Shown here: positions 45,665 to 54,220 of the stretch, piece by piece
Position numbering within the stretch: position 1 is the first letter of the stretch
Layout of the letters: each line of letters opens with the position of its first letter
Assembly: GCF_000832305.1 (NCBI RefSeq)
Contig: NZ_CP010537.1
Span: forward strand, 2,480,001 to 2,544,000
Reading direction: 5' to 3'
DNA from: Cupriavidus basilensis
GTDB taxonomy: Bacteria > Pseudomonadota > Gammaproteobacteria > Burkholderiales > Burkholderiaceae
DNA length: 64,000 nucleotides
The notes under the pieces: generated by a model
What the model was told of the DNA's origin: nothing
Databases searched by the model: none
What the model saw: only the letters and a program-made list of their open reading frames with translations
Position numbers and translations under genes: made by a program

Positions 45665-45813
45665 CGGCACGCGGCGGCGCACGCACTTGCCCTCGTCACC
45701 TCCCGTGGCCTGGGCAGATGCCTGTATCGTCACCCGCCGCCAAAAGAAGGTTCGAATCTGCCGGTCATCTTGATTTAGAGTATGTGACCATGGACATACG
45801 ATCAGGAGCAGAG

Positions 45814-46047
45814 ATGGCGAGGCAAGTCTCAAAATCGGACTTCAAGGCACATGCGCTGGCGTACTTCCGCCAGGTTGAGGACTCGGGCGAACCGCTGGTG
45901 GTGACCAACCACGGCAAGCCGGTTCTCGAGGTCCGGCCGTATCGGAGTCCTTCACGTAGCCCGCTGGAAATCCTGCGCGATTCCGTGGTGCGCTACGACG
46001 CACCGACCGAGCCGGTGGACGCCGATGATTGGGAGGCGGCGCAGTGA
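45814..46047 (+). CDS. Phd/YefM-family antitoxin
   Basis: A 77-residue protein starting at ATG 45814 (MARQVSKSDFKAHALAYFRQ), with AGGAG eight bases upstream; the earlier ATG 45790 has none. The Phd/YefM signature is EPLVVTNHGKPVLEVRPY, followed by an acidic toxin-neutralising tail. It overlaps the toxin remnant by GTGA. Its partner is broken, so this is an orphan antitoxin. Confidence 0.75.
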   Translation: MARQVSKSDFKAHALAYFRQVEDSGEPLVVTNHGKPVLEVRPYRSPSRSPLEILRDSVVRYDAPTEPVDADDWEAAQ

Positions 46048-46175
46048 CCGTCCTGGACACGCGCGCGCTCGTCTGGTGGGTGAGTCGCGGCACTGGTGGC
46101 GCGCGAGCGCCTTGTCCGCTGGTGACGAAGGACGAGAAGATCCGCGCCTACCCGCACGTCAAGACGATCTGGTAA
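46044..46175 (+). pseudogene. PIN-domain toxin remnant with internal deletion
   Basis: From GTG 46044 the frame encodes 43 residues: VTVLDTRALVWWVS, the N-terminal strand and first acidic residue of a VapC-type PIN nuclease, then PLVTKDEKIRAYPHVKTIW, the C-terminal end of such proteins. About 80 central residues with the other catalytic acids are missing, so it should have no nuclease activity. The two pieces remain in frame, suggesting a clean internal deletion. Confidence 0.7.
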
Positions 46176-46260
46176 AGGCTCCCGTAGCCGGTCGCGCGCT
46201 GTGCCGTAACGCAGCGCCGAGCGGGCGCGGCGGGCCAGGAAGCCCCCGCGTCCGGTATGC

Positions 46261-47337
46261 CTACCCCTCAAACACGTGATGCAACGCCGGCGGCTCGATC
46301 CCGGCGACATTGAGCTCGAACTTGCGCCGCTCCACACTGCCTGGCGGCACGCTTTCAATGTCTGTGTAGAACTGCCCGTACCAGTCGCGCATCTGGTAGA
46401 TCGGGCCGTCGCCCTCGCACAGCAGCGGGTTGTCGATGCGGATCTTGCTGTCCCAGATCACGACGTCTTCGTAGAAGGCGCCGCGCGCCTGCTCCACGTA
46501 AGCCTGCGCCATGGCGCGGTTCTGCGCATCCGACAGGCCCGGCACGCGCTTGACCAGCACGCCGTAGCGCAGCTCGAAGCTGTTGGCGTCCACCGGCACA
46601 TGGCAGTTGAGCAGGATGGAGTGGATGGGCTGGTCACCCATGCGCCCGCTCATTTCGGTGATGTGGTACGCGGGGCCGAAATAGGTGGAGAGCGCGGTCA
46701 GCTGGTCATCGCCCGAGAGCCTGGCGCTGCGGCCGATCATCAGCTGCGTTCCCTTGTGGCCCTCGAACAGGTTGGCGAAGTAGTCGACCGGTGCGCCGTG
46801 CACCGTGCCGAAGTGGGCCATGTCGGAGATATTGTCGACCAGCTCGCGGCAGTTGGTGTGGATCAGCATCTTGTCCAGCGCCCAGTCCGACCACTCGTCG
46901 GAGAAGCACGCCTCGATGCGCGGGATGGCCACTTCCGGCGGCGGCGCGTTGCCTTGCGGGTCGTGCCAGATGAACAGCAGCTTGTTCTGCTCGCAGGTGG
47001 TCCAGCTGCCGATGCGCGCCTTGGGCGGCACCCGCTTGCAGTATGGGATCGATTTGCAGCCGCCGTCGCCGCCCCATTGCCAGCCATGGAACGGGCAGGC
47101 GATGTTGTCGCCCTGCACGGTGCCCGTGCTGAGATCCGCGCCCATATGGGGGCAATAGCCGTCGATGATCTTGATATTGCCGGCCGAGTCGGCAAAGGCG
47201 GCGAGTCGCCGGCCGAAGATGTCGAGCCTGTGAGGTTGGCCATCCCTGTAGTCGGCCGCCAGCCCGAGGCAATGCCAGCCGCGCGCGAAGCGTGCCTGCG
47301 GCGGCCGGGATTCAATCTTGTAGCCTTGTGTGGACAT
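46261..47337 (-). CDS. kshA: 3-Ketosteroid 9alpha-monooxygenase, oxygenase subunit
   Basis: A 358-residue Rieske oxygenase. The Rieske ligands are C62/H64 (YCPHMGADL) and C81/H84 (CPFHGWQWGG). The mononuclear iron site lies in DNISDMAHFGTVHGAP. The catalytic domain matches my memory of actinobacterial KshA in FANLFEGHKG, NCHVPVDANSFELRYGVLVK, KIRIDNPLLCEGDGPIYQM and WYGQFYTDIE. It hydroxylates C9 of 1,4-diene-3-ones, opening ring B. Start at ATG 47337. Its reductase KshB is not in the window. A motif copy lies about 100 bp upstream. Confidence 0.85.
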   Translation of the reverse strand: MSTQGYKIESRPPQARFARGWHCLGLAADYRDGQPHRLDIFGRRLAAFADSAGNIKIIDGYCPHMGADLSTGTVQGDNIACPFHGWQWGGDGGCKSIPYCKRVPPKARIGSWTTCEQNKLLFIWHDPQGNAPPPEVAIPRIEACFSDEWSDWALDKMLIHTNCRELVDNISDMAHFGTVHGAPVDYFANLFEGHKGTQLMIGRSARLSGDDQLTALSTYFGPAYHITEMSGRMGDQPIHSILLNCHVPVDANSFELRYGVLVKRVPGLSDAQNRAMAQAYVEQARGAFYEDVVIWDSKIRIDNPLLCEGDGPIYQMRDWYGQFYTDIESVPPGSVERRKFELNVAGIEPPALHHVFEG

Positions 47338-47434
47338 GTCTTCTCCTGATAGTTCTATGCGGCCCGCCGCGCCGGCGCCCCGGCGCCGGACCCCGGGCCA
47401 CGCACCACGATACGGACCGGGCACGCGCGGTTCA

Positions 47435-47451
47435 TCGTCCCTTCGGACTAG
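47435..47451 (+). promoter_or_regulatory. 17 bp steroid-locus motif, copy 4
   Basis: TCGTCCCTTCGGACTAG, 98 bp upstream of the kshA start in the 142 bp gap behind the flavin oxidoreductase gene. It implies that kshA has its own promoter. Confidence 0.6.
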
Positions 47452-47479
47452 CCCCGGCCTTGCGGCCCGGAGCGCCACT

Positions 47480-48670
47480 TCAGCCCTGCGCCAGCGGGCA
47501 GCGCACGCCCCCGGGCGCATCCAGCAGTGCCACGCAGCGGTTGCAGTGCGTGCAGCCGCTGGCGTGACGATCGTCCGCGCGCAGGCGCTCGACGAAATGC
47601 GCGTCATGCAGCAGCGGGCGGCCCAGCGCGACGGCGTCGAAGCCTTCCTGGTCCAGCACGCGGCTCACGTCCTCGCCGCTGGTGACACCGCCCAGGTAGA
47701 TGAGGGGGATCTCCACGGCATCCCGCACGCGCCGTGCCTGATCGAGGAAGTACAGCGGGGCGAAAGGCTGCGATGCAAACAGCGACGGCCCGGCCAGCCG
47801 GAAGAAAAACCGGTACAGGCGGCTGCGCTCGTTGCGGATCATGTCCGGCAGTGGGCTTTGCCCGCGGAACAGGTACATCGGCGAGCGGCTGACAAAGCCA
47901 CCGCTGAGCTCGATGGCATCGATGCCGCCCGCGGCAAGCAACCGGCAGGCTTCGACGCTGTCGCCGACATGCACCCCGTTGGGCAGGCCGTCGTCCAGGT
48001 TGAGCTTGGCCAGCAACGCCATGTCGCCGCCCACCGCCTCGCGCACCGCGGCAAGTACGCGCAAGGGCAGCCGCATGCGCCTGGCAAGGCTGCCACCATA
48101 CTCGTCCGTACGGCGGTTGGTGGCCGGGCTGATGAACTGGCTGAGCAGGTAGCCGTGCCCCATGTGGATCTCCAGCGCATCGAAGCCAGCGGCCTTGAGC
48201 AGCGATGCACTGGCGGCATAATGCGCCACCACCTGCTCGATATGGCTCGACCGCATGGCGCCCGCGATGGGCTCCCCGGCCAGCAAGCCGTAGTCATTGA
48301 GCGTCACGGACGGGCCGCGCGAACGCTCCCCGAAAGGGCGCTTCAGCCGCGAGAACGCACCCGCGTGCGCAAGCTGGGCGGATACCCGCCCGCCGGCCGC
48401 ATGCACGCCGTGCGCCAGCCGGCGCAGCCCGGGCATGGCGGCCTCCCCCACGACGATCTGGTCATCGAAGGTGCGGGCGCCGGGCGCCACCGCGCAATAG
48501 GCCACCGTAGTGAGCGCGGCGCCGCCGCGGGCGATGCCGGCATGGAAATCGGCGAGCGCGGCGCTTGGCTCCCCGGCCGGCGCGCGCCCCTCGAAGGTCG
48601 CCGCCTTGATGAAACGGTTCGGCAGCGTGACGCCCGCCAGCCGCAGCGGCGTGAAGGCGCGGGCGCTCAT
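47480..48670 (-). CDS. NADH:flavin oxidoreductase (Old Yellow Enzyme family)
   Basis: A 396-residue OYE-type TIM barrel: TLPNRFIKAATFEGRA, AQLAHAGAFSR, HMGHGYLLSQFISPATNRR, DEYGGSLARRMRLPL, IPLIYLGGVTSG. The C-terminal Cys set is CTHCNRC...C, as in members that may bind an Fe-S cluster but lack the second FAD domain. It probably reduces or oxidises a C=C bond of an enone or dienoyl-CoA steroid intermediate. Its start overlaps the MMPL gene's stop by 4 bp, so they are coupled. Confidence 0.8.
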   Translation of the reverse strand: MSARAFTPLRLAGVTLPNRFIKAATFEGRAPAGEPSAALADFHAGIARGGAALTTVAYCAVAPGARTFDDQIVVGEAAMPGLRRLAHGVHAAGGRVSAQLAHAGAFSRLKRPFGERSRGPSVTLNDYGLLAGEPIAGAMRSSHIEQVVAHYAASASLLKAAGFDALEIHMGHGYLLSQFISPATNRRTDEYGGSLARRMRLPLRVLAAVREAVGGDMALLAKLNLDDGLPNGVHVGDSVEACRLLAAGGIDAIELSGGFVSRSPMYLFRGQSPLPDMIRNERSRLYRFFFRLAGPSLFASQPFAPLYFLDQARRVRDAVEIPLIYLGGVTSGEDVSRVLDQEGFDAVALGRPLLHDAHFVERLRADDRHASGCTHCNRCVALLDAPGGVRCPLAQG

Positions 48671-51129
48671 ATCGCGTCCGACTTGAGCGCGCGCTCGCCG
48701 GCTGCGGCCATGTCGCCCGCGTGAGCCGGCGCACCGGCGCCATGCCCTTTGGCGCGTGCGCGTTCCTCTTCCTCCACGCCCAGCCAGCTGGCCAGCGCCG
48801 GCAGCAGGAACACCGCGCCAAACAGGTTGACCATGAACATGAAGGCCAGCAGGATGCCCATGTCCGCCTGGAACTTGAGCGCGGCGAAGGCCCAGGTGCC
48901 CACCCCGATGCACATCGTCATGGCCGTGAACAAGGCGGCCGTGCCACGCTGGCGCATGGCTTCGGCGAACGCCTGCGGCAAGCCCTGGCCTTCGTCGCGC
49001 AGCTGGTGCTGCATGCGCTCATACAGATAGATGCCGTAGTCCACGCCCACCCCCACCCCCAGCGTGATCACCGGCAGCGTCGAGACCTTCAGCCCGATCC
49101 CCAGCCGCGCCATCAGCGCGTTGCACAGGATGGACACCAGCGTCAGCGGCACGATGATGCAAAGCACGGCGCGCCAGGAGCGGAAAGTCAGCAGGCATAG
49201 CAGCGTGATGGCGCCGAAGATCGCCAGCAGCATGGTCACCTCCGCCTCTTCCACAGCTTCGTTGGTGGCCGCCATCACGCCGATATTGCCGCCGCCAAGA
49301 CGGAAGGCCACGTTGGGCGTGTGGTCGGCGGCGATGAAGCGCTGGATTTCCTTCACGATGTGGGCAATCGTGGCCCCTTCGTGGTTGGCGGTGTAGATCA
49401 GCACCTGGATCGCCTGGCAGTTCGACGTGTTCATGCCGTTGTCCGGATCGAAGGCCTTGGCGCCCTGGCTCAGGCCCTCGCTATTGCGCGGCAATGCCTC
49501 CCAGCGCGGATTGCCTTCGTTGTAGGCCCCGATCACCACCTTGGCCAGCGAGGGCACGCTCACCACCGATTGCACCCCGGCCACGCCGCGCAGGTTCATC
49601 TCGAAGCGCTCCACCGCGCTCATCACCGGATAGTGCAGGCAGGCATCGTCGAAGCCCTTGGGTTCCACCACCACCGTGAGCACGTCCACACCGATGTTGT
49701 ACTGGCCAACGACCTTCTCGCTGTCGCGGTTGTAGCGGGAGTCGGCGCGCAACTCGGGCGCGCCATTGCCGATATCCCCGACCTTGAGCCCGCGCGATTG
49801 CAGCGCGCCCACCGCCAGCAGCGCCAGCGACACACCGAACACCGCCAGCGCCGGCCCCGGCCGGGCAAAGCGGCCGAACCGGTCCCAGAAGGCGCCGTGC
49901 CGCCCGGCGCGCACGCGGGCAGCCGCCACCACGCCCGGTTCCAGGCGCGTGTACGACAGCAGCAGCGGCAGGAACACCTTGTTGGTCAGGATCATCAACA
50001 GCACACCCAGGCACGCGGTAATGCCCAGCTCGCGCACGATCTCGATCTCGATGCGCATGATCACCATGAAGCCCAGCGCGTTGGTCAGCAAGGCCACCGT
50101 GCCCGGGATAAAGAGCTTGCAGAAAGCCGCGCGGGCGCTCTCGACCGGGTCGTGGCCCAGCACCACCTCCTGCTTCCAGGCATTGGTCATCTGCACCGCG
50201 TGCGAGACCCCGATGGAGAAGATCAGGAACGGCACCAGGATCGACATCGGGTCGATGCCGTAGCCCAGCAGAGGCAGCAAGCCCAGCAGCCAGGCCACCG
50301 GCAGCAGCGCCACCACCAGCGCCAGCAGGGTGATGCGCAGCGAGCGCGTGTAGCCATACAGCATCAGCGCCGTCACCACGAAGGCCAGCGCGAAGAACAC
50401 CATCACGCCGGCGATGCCCTCCTCCACATCGCCCACCAGCTTGGCAAAACCGATGACGTTGACCTCGACGTCGGGGCCGGCAAAGCCGGCGCGGATCTTC
50501 TCCAGCTGGCGCGCCACTTCGCCATAGTCGAGCGCCTTGCCGCTAACGGGATCGACTTCGCGCAGTTCGGCCCGGATCAGGGCAGACTTGAGATCATTGC
50601 TGACCAGGCGGCCGATCTGGCCGGAGCGCGCCACATTGCGGCGCACCTGGTCGAGCTGCTCCGGCGAACCGGAGAACCGCCCCGGCACCACCACGTCACC
50701 GCGAAAGCCCGCCTCGGTCACCTCGGTGTAGCGCACGTTCGGCGTGAACAGCGAGAACACGCGCGCGCGGTCCACCCCGGGGATGAAGAAGACCTCGTCG
50801 GTGGCCCGGCGCACCTTGTCCATGAAGGCCTGGTTGTAGATATCGCCGTCGCCCTTCCAGCGCAGGCTGACCAGCACGGTGTTGGCGCCCGAGAAGGTGC
50901 TGGCGTACTTGCCCAGCACCTGCATATAGGGATGCTGGAGCGGGATCATCTTGTTGAAGCCCGGATCGAGCCGCAGGCGCGTGGCGGACAAACCCATCGC
51001 CACGGTCATCGCCAGGCACAGCACCAGCAACAGGCGGCGGCGGCGGATCAGCAGGTCCGCGCAACGCGCGACGAAGCGGCTCAGGCGGGTTGTCGTGGCC
51101 CGGGGGCCGGAGATTTCGGGGCGGGTCAT
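48667..51129 (-). CDS. MMPL/RND-family transporter
   Basis: An 820-residue inner-membrane protein with twelve predicted segments, two large periplasmic loops and RND hallmarks (VVALLPVAWLLGLLPLLGYG, then LGVGVGVDYGIYLYERMQHQ). Start at ATG 51129 (MTRPEISGPRATTTRLSR). It resembles the hydrophobe/lipid transporters of the MMPL and HpnN group. It lies downstream of a YCF48-like gene; this pair plus DUF1302/DUF1329 recurs in steroid and terpenoid loci, suggesting a trans-envelope import or export route. Confidence 0.8.
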   Translation of the reverse strand: MTRPEISGPRATTTRLSRFVARCADLLIRRRRLLLVLCLAMTVAMGLSATRLRLDPGFNKMIPLQHPYMQVLGKYASTFSGANTVLVSLRWKGDGDIYNQAFMDKVRRATDEVFFIPGVDRARVFSLFTPNVRYTEVTEAGFRGDVVVPGRFSGSPEQLDQVRRNVARSGQIGRLVSNDLKSALIRAELREVDPVSGKALDYGEVARQLEKIRAGFAGPDVEVNVIGFAKLVGDVEEGIAGVMVFFALAFVVTALMLYGYTRSLRITLLALVVALLPVAWLLGLLPLLGYGIDPMSILVPFLIFSIGVSHAVQMTNAWKQEVVLGHDPVESARAAFCKLFIPGTVALLTNALGFMVIMRIEIEIVRELGITACLGVLLMILTNKVFLPLLLSYTRLEPGVVAAARVRAGRHGAFWDRFGRFARPGPALAVFGVSLALLAVGALQSRGLKVGDIGNGAPELRADSRYNRDSEKVVGQYNIGVDVLTVVVEPKGFDDACLHYPVMSAVERFEMNLRGVAGVQSVVSVPSLAKVVIGAYNEGNPRWEALPRNSEGLSQGAKAFDPDNGMNTSNCQAIQVLIYTANHEGATIAHIVKEIQRFIAADHTPNVAFRLGGGNIGVMAATNEAVEEAEVTMLLAIFGAITLLCLLTFRSWRAVLCIIVPLTLVSILCNALMARLGIGLKVSTLPVITLGVGVGVDYGIYLYERMQHQLRDEGQGLPQAFAEAMRQRGTAALFTAMTMCIGVGTWAFAALKFQADMGILLAFMFMVNLFGAVFLLPALASWLGVEEEERARAKGHGAGAPAHAGDMAAAGERALKSDAI

Positions 51130-51184
51130 GGCGTTCTCGCTTCTATGCAATGCGGTGAGGTGCGCTGTTGGTGCGGCGGCGGGA

Positions 51185-52165
51185 TCAGGGCGCGGCGTCC
51201 GGCGCCAGGGTGCAGCGGGCAATCCCCGCGTTGCCGGCCAGCGTCAGGACATGCCCGCCGGCAGCCGGGATGAGCGCGGCCAGCGTCTGCGCGCCGCCGC
51301 CCGACACCGGCTTGAAATGGCGCCCGCCATCGGCCGAGACGGCCAGCATGCCGCCCTGGCCGGCCACCGCGATGCGGCCGTCGGCGAGTTGCACGCCACC
51401 GAAGAACGAGGTCTTGAGCCCCACCTCGGCGGCCTCCCAGGTCGCGCCGAAGTCGGCGCTGCGCAGCACGTTGCCGCGCATGCCATAGACCAGCCAGGCG
51501 CCACCGCGCAGCGGCAGCACGCCGTAGAGCGAGCCCGCGTAGGGCACCTTGACCGCTTCCCAGGTGCCACCGCCATCGGCCGAGCGCAGCACCAGGCCGT
51601 TCTCGCCCACCAGCATCATGCGGCCCTGGCTATCGCCGGCGATGCCGTTCAGGTGCTTGTCCTGCATCTGCGGCGTGGCGGCGGACTGCCAGTGCGCGCC
51701 CTGGTCGTGCGACACCAGGAAGCGCCCGAAGCTGCCGATGGCGAACCACGGTCCGGCCGCCTCGCCCCAGACGCCCAGCAGGGGGTCCGGCTGCGCCGCA
51801 TCGAAGGCTACTTGCCGCCAATGCTCGCCGCCGTCGGTGGTGCGCAGGATCCAGCCGCCGTGGCCTACCGCCACACCGACCCTGTCGTCCTTGCCGAGCG
51901 CGAAGGCAAGCTGCGTGAGCGCGGCGCCATGCTCGGGCGTCACGCTGGCGCGCCGCCAGTGCGCACCTTCGTCGTCGCTGAGCAGGATGGTGCCGCGCTC
52001 GCCCACCGCTACCAGGCGGCTGCCGGCCCGGGCGATGCCATTGAGCTGCAGCCGGTCCGCTCGCAGCGCGGTCGCGGCGAAGGCTGGCAAGGGCCGCGGC
52101 GAGAAGGACCATGCCGCGGCGGCCAGTACCGTCAGCGACATGGCGATGCCAATCACTTTTTTCAT
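51185..52165 (-). CDS. YCF48/BNR-repeat exported protein
   Basis: A 326-residue protein from ATG 52165 (MKKVIGIAMSLTVLAAAAWS) with an N-terminal signal or anchor. It has about six repeats of the BNR/Asp-box type (DDEGAHWRRASV, TTDGGEHWRQVAF, SADGGGTWEAVKV, SADFGATWEAAEV), predicting a beta-propeller of the YCF48/HCF136 class. Such propellers accompany MMPL transporters in gammaproteobacterial and betaproteobacterial hydrophobe pathways. Function unknown; periplasmic accessory protein inferred. Confidence 0.75.
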   Translation of the reverse strand: MKKVIGIAMSLTVLAAAAWSFSPRPLPAFAATALRADRLQLNGIARAGSRLVAVGERGTILLSDDEGAHWRRASVTPEHGAALTQLAFALGKDDRVGVAVGHGGWILRTTDGGEHWRQVAFDAAQPDPLLGVWGEAAGPWFAIGSFGRFLVSHDQGAHWQSAATPQMQDKHLNGIAGDSQGRMMLVGENGLVLRSADGGGTWEAVKVPYAGSLYGVLPLRGGAWLVYGMRGNVLRSADFGATWEAAEVGLKTSFFGGVQLADGRIAVAGQGGMLAVSADGGRHFKPVSGGGAQTLAALIPAAGGHVLTLAGNAGIARCTLAPDAAP

Positions 52166-52237
52166 TGTCGTCTCCTCCGTGCCGGGGGGCATGGCCGGCC
52201 TTGTGCCGGCCGCTCGCACTGCCACCGGCAATGGCCG

Positions 52238-53440
52238 CTACAGCACGTCGAACAGCGCGGCGGCGCCCATGCCGCCGCCGACGCACATCGTCACCACCGC
52301 ATGCGCGGCACCGCGCCGGCGCGCTTCGAGCAAGGCGTGCGCGGTCATGCGCGCGCCCGACATCCCGAACGGATGCCCGATCGCGATGGCGCCGCCGTTG
52401 ACATTCAGGCGCGCGTCGGGAATGCCGAGCGTGTCCCGGCAGTACAGCACCTGGCAGGCAAAGGCTTCATTCAGCTCCCACAGGCCAACGTCCTTGACCG
52501 TCAGGCCGTGGCGCGCCAGCAGCCTGGGCACGGCGAACACCGGGCCGATGCCCATCTCATCCGCCGCGCAGCCAGCCACGGCCATGCCGCGATAGCGCCC
52601 CAGCGGGCGCAAGCCACGGCGCTCGGCCTGTTCACCACTCATCAGCAGCACGGCGGCGGCGCCGTCCGACAGTTGGGAGGCATTGCCCGCGGTGATGTGG
52701 AGCCCTTGCGGCACCGTGCGCCCGCCACTCCATACCGGCTTGAGCGCGGCCAGGCTGTCGGCGCTGGTATCGGGCCGGTTGCATTCGTCCAGCGCGAGGC
52801 GCACGGTTTCGTACCCGGTGAGCGCGCCCGCCTTGTCGAACAGCGCGCGGCGGGTCTCCAGCGGCACGATCTCGTCGTCGAACAGGCCCTGGCGCTGCGC
52901 CTCGGCGGTGCGCTGCTGGCTGCGCAGCGCGTATTCGTCCTGCGCGGCCCGGGCAATGCCATAGCGTTGCGCCACCACTTCGGCGGTCTCGATCATCGCC
53001 ATATAGGCGTCCGGCTGCCGCGCCAGCACCGCCTCGGATTGCGCGCGATAGGCGTTCTTGTGCTTATTCTGCGTCAGCGAGATCGACTCGGCGCCGCCGG
53101 CCACCACGATATCGGCCTCGCCGCAGATGATGCTTTTCGCCGCCGTGGCGATGGTCATCAGCCCCGACGAGCACATGCGGTCCATGGTCATGCCCGGCAC
53201 GCTGTCGGGCAGGCCCGCCGCCACCGCGCACAGCCGGCCCAGGTTGTAGCCCTGCGTGCCCTGCTGCGCGGCGGCGCCGATCAGTACATCGTCGACCTCG
53301 GCCGGGTCGATCCCCGCCCGCTCCACCACGGCGCGCACCACGTGAGCGCCCAGCGCCGGCGCCTCGGTATCGTTGAAGGCGCCGCGGAATGCCTTGCCGA
53401 TGGGCGTACGCGCCACGGCGACAATGACTGCTTCTCTCAT
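52238..53440 (-). CDS. Thiolase (acetyl-CoA C-acyltransferase)
   Basis: A 400-residue thiolase: nucleophilic Cys in [15 protein letters not shown], His in [17 protein letters not shown], and second Cys in [13 protein letters not shown]. Start at ATG 53440 ([15 protein letters not shown]). It carries out thiolytic cleavage in beta-oxidation, probably of the steroid side chain or ring-derived acyl-CoA. It lies 19 bp downstream of the MaoC gene. It differs from the FadA6-like thiolase at 58468. Confidence 0.9.
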   Translation of the reverse strand: MREAVIVAVARTPIGKAFRGAFNDTEAPALGAHVVRAVVERAGIDPAEVDDVLIGAAAQQGTQGYNLGRLCAVAAGLPDSVPGMTMDRMCSSGLMTIATAAKSIICGEADIVVAGGAESISLTQNKHKNAYRAQSEAVLARQPDAYMAMIETAEVVAQRYGIARAAQDEYALRSQQRTAEAQRQGLFDDEIVPLETRRALFDKAGALTGYETVRLALDECNRPDTSADSLAALKPVWSGGRTVPQGLHITAGNASQLSDGAAAVLLMSGEQAERRGLRPLGRYRGMAVAGCAADEMGIGPVFAVPRLLARHGLTVKDVGLWELNEAFACQVLYCRDTLGIPDARLNVNGGAIAIGHPFGMSGARMTAHALLEARRRGAAHAVVTMCVGGGMGAAALFDVL

Positions 53441-53459
53441 GCTGCTTTCCTTGGAAGGA

Positions 53460-53915
53460 TCAAAAGTAATAGCGGCTGATGGTGTCGGCCACGCAAGCGG
53501 GCTTATCCTCGCCCTCGATTTCCACGCTGACGCGCACCACCGACTGCACACCGCCGGGCAGCGCCTCTGCGCGCACCAGTTCGCCCACGCCACGCAGGCG
53601 CGAGCCGACCCGCACCGGCGCCGGGAAGCGCACCTTGTCGCAGCCGTAGTTGACGCCCCAGCGCAGGTTCTCCACCGTCAGGATCTCCGGCAGGAACTGG
53701 TTGACCAGCGACAGGGTGAGGTAGCCGTGCGCGATGCAGGCACCAAAGGGGCCTTGCGCGGCGCGCCCGGGATCCACGTGCAGCCATTGGTGGTCGCCGG
53801 TGGCCTGGGCAAAGCCATCGATGCGCGCCTGCGTGATGACGGTCCAGGCGCTGTGTCCCAGTTGCTCGCCCACGGCGCGCATCAGCGCCTCGGCGCCATT
53901 GAATACTCGTGTCAT
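53460..53915 (-). CDS. MaoC-like enoyl-CoA hydratase
   Basis: A 151-residue hotdog-fold protein: hydratase-2 motif [15 protein letters not shown] (Asp and His catalytic) and [16 protein letters not shown]. The start chosen is ATG 53915 ([12 protein letters not shown]); the longer frame reads through repeat DNA. It hydrates trans-2-enoyl-CoA to (R)-3-hydroxyacyl-CoA and precedes a thiolase gene in the same direction. Confidence 0.85.
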   Translation of the reverse strand: MTRVFNGAEALMRAVGEQLGHSAWTVITQARIDGFAQATGDHQWLHVDPGRAAQGPFGACIAHGYLTLSLVNQFLPEILTVENLRWGVNYGCDKVRFPAPVRVGSRLRGVGELVRAEALPGGVQSVVRVSVEIEGEDKPACVADTISRYYF

Positions 53916-53993
53916 GCCTCTCCTTGCCTTGCTGCTTCCCTGTTGCGGGGGTTCCTGCTCCGCACCGTCGCCGATCTCCATCGCTGGTTTGCT

Positions 53994-54019
53994 CCCCTCT
54001 CCCACTTGTGGGAGAGGGG
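53994..54019. repeat. Palindromic hairpin, REP-like
   Basis: CCCCTCTCCCAC, a TT loop, then GTGGGAGAGGGG form a 12 bp perfect stem, followed by CCGGGGGAGAGGG. It lies between the MaoC and IpdF genes and could act as an RNA barrier or terminator between two operons. Confidence 0.65.
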
Positions 54020-54115
54020 CCGGGGGAGAGGGCGGGCGCTCGTCACGCTGTCGTGCCGTCAAAAACCACGGGCTTCGCTTCAAGTGGCTCCTAGCTAAGC
54101 CACCCCTCTCCCCGG

Positions 54116-54139
54116 CCCTCTCCCCCTGAGGGGAGAGGG
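54116..54139. repeat. Second palindromic hairpin, inverted relative to the first
   Basis: CCCTCTCCCC and GGGGAGAGGG pair around CTGA. With its flank CCCCGGCCCTCTCCC it mirrors the hairpin at 53994-54019, giving a BIME-like inverted pair. The rest of 53916-54220 (305 bp) shows no gene. Confidence 0.65.
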
Positions 54140-54220
54140 AGAGACAGCCGTCGTCATGGCGCGCGGCTTTGGCCTGCTCCGCGGCTTCGGCCGATGCCTC
54201 TGGTTTTTCTCCGATAGCCG

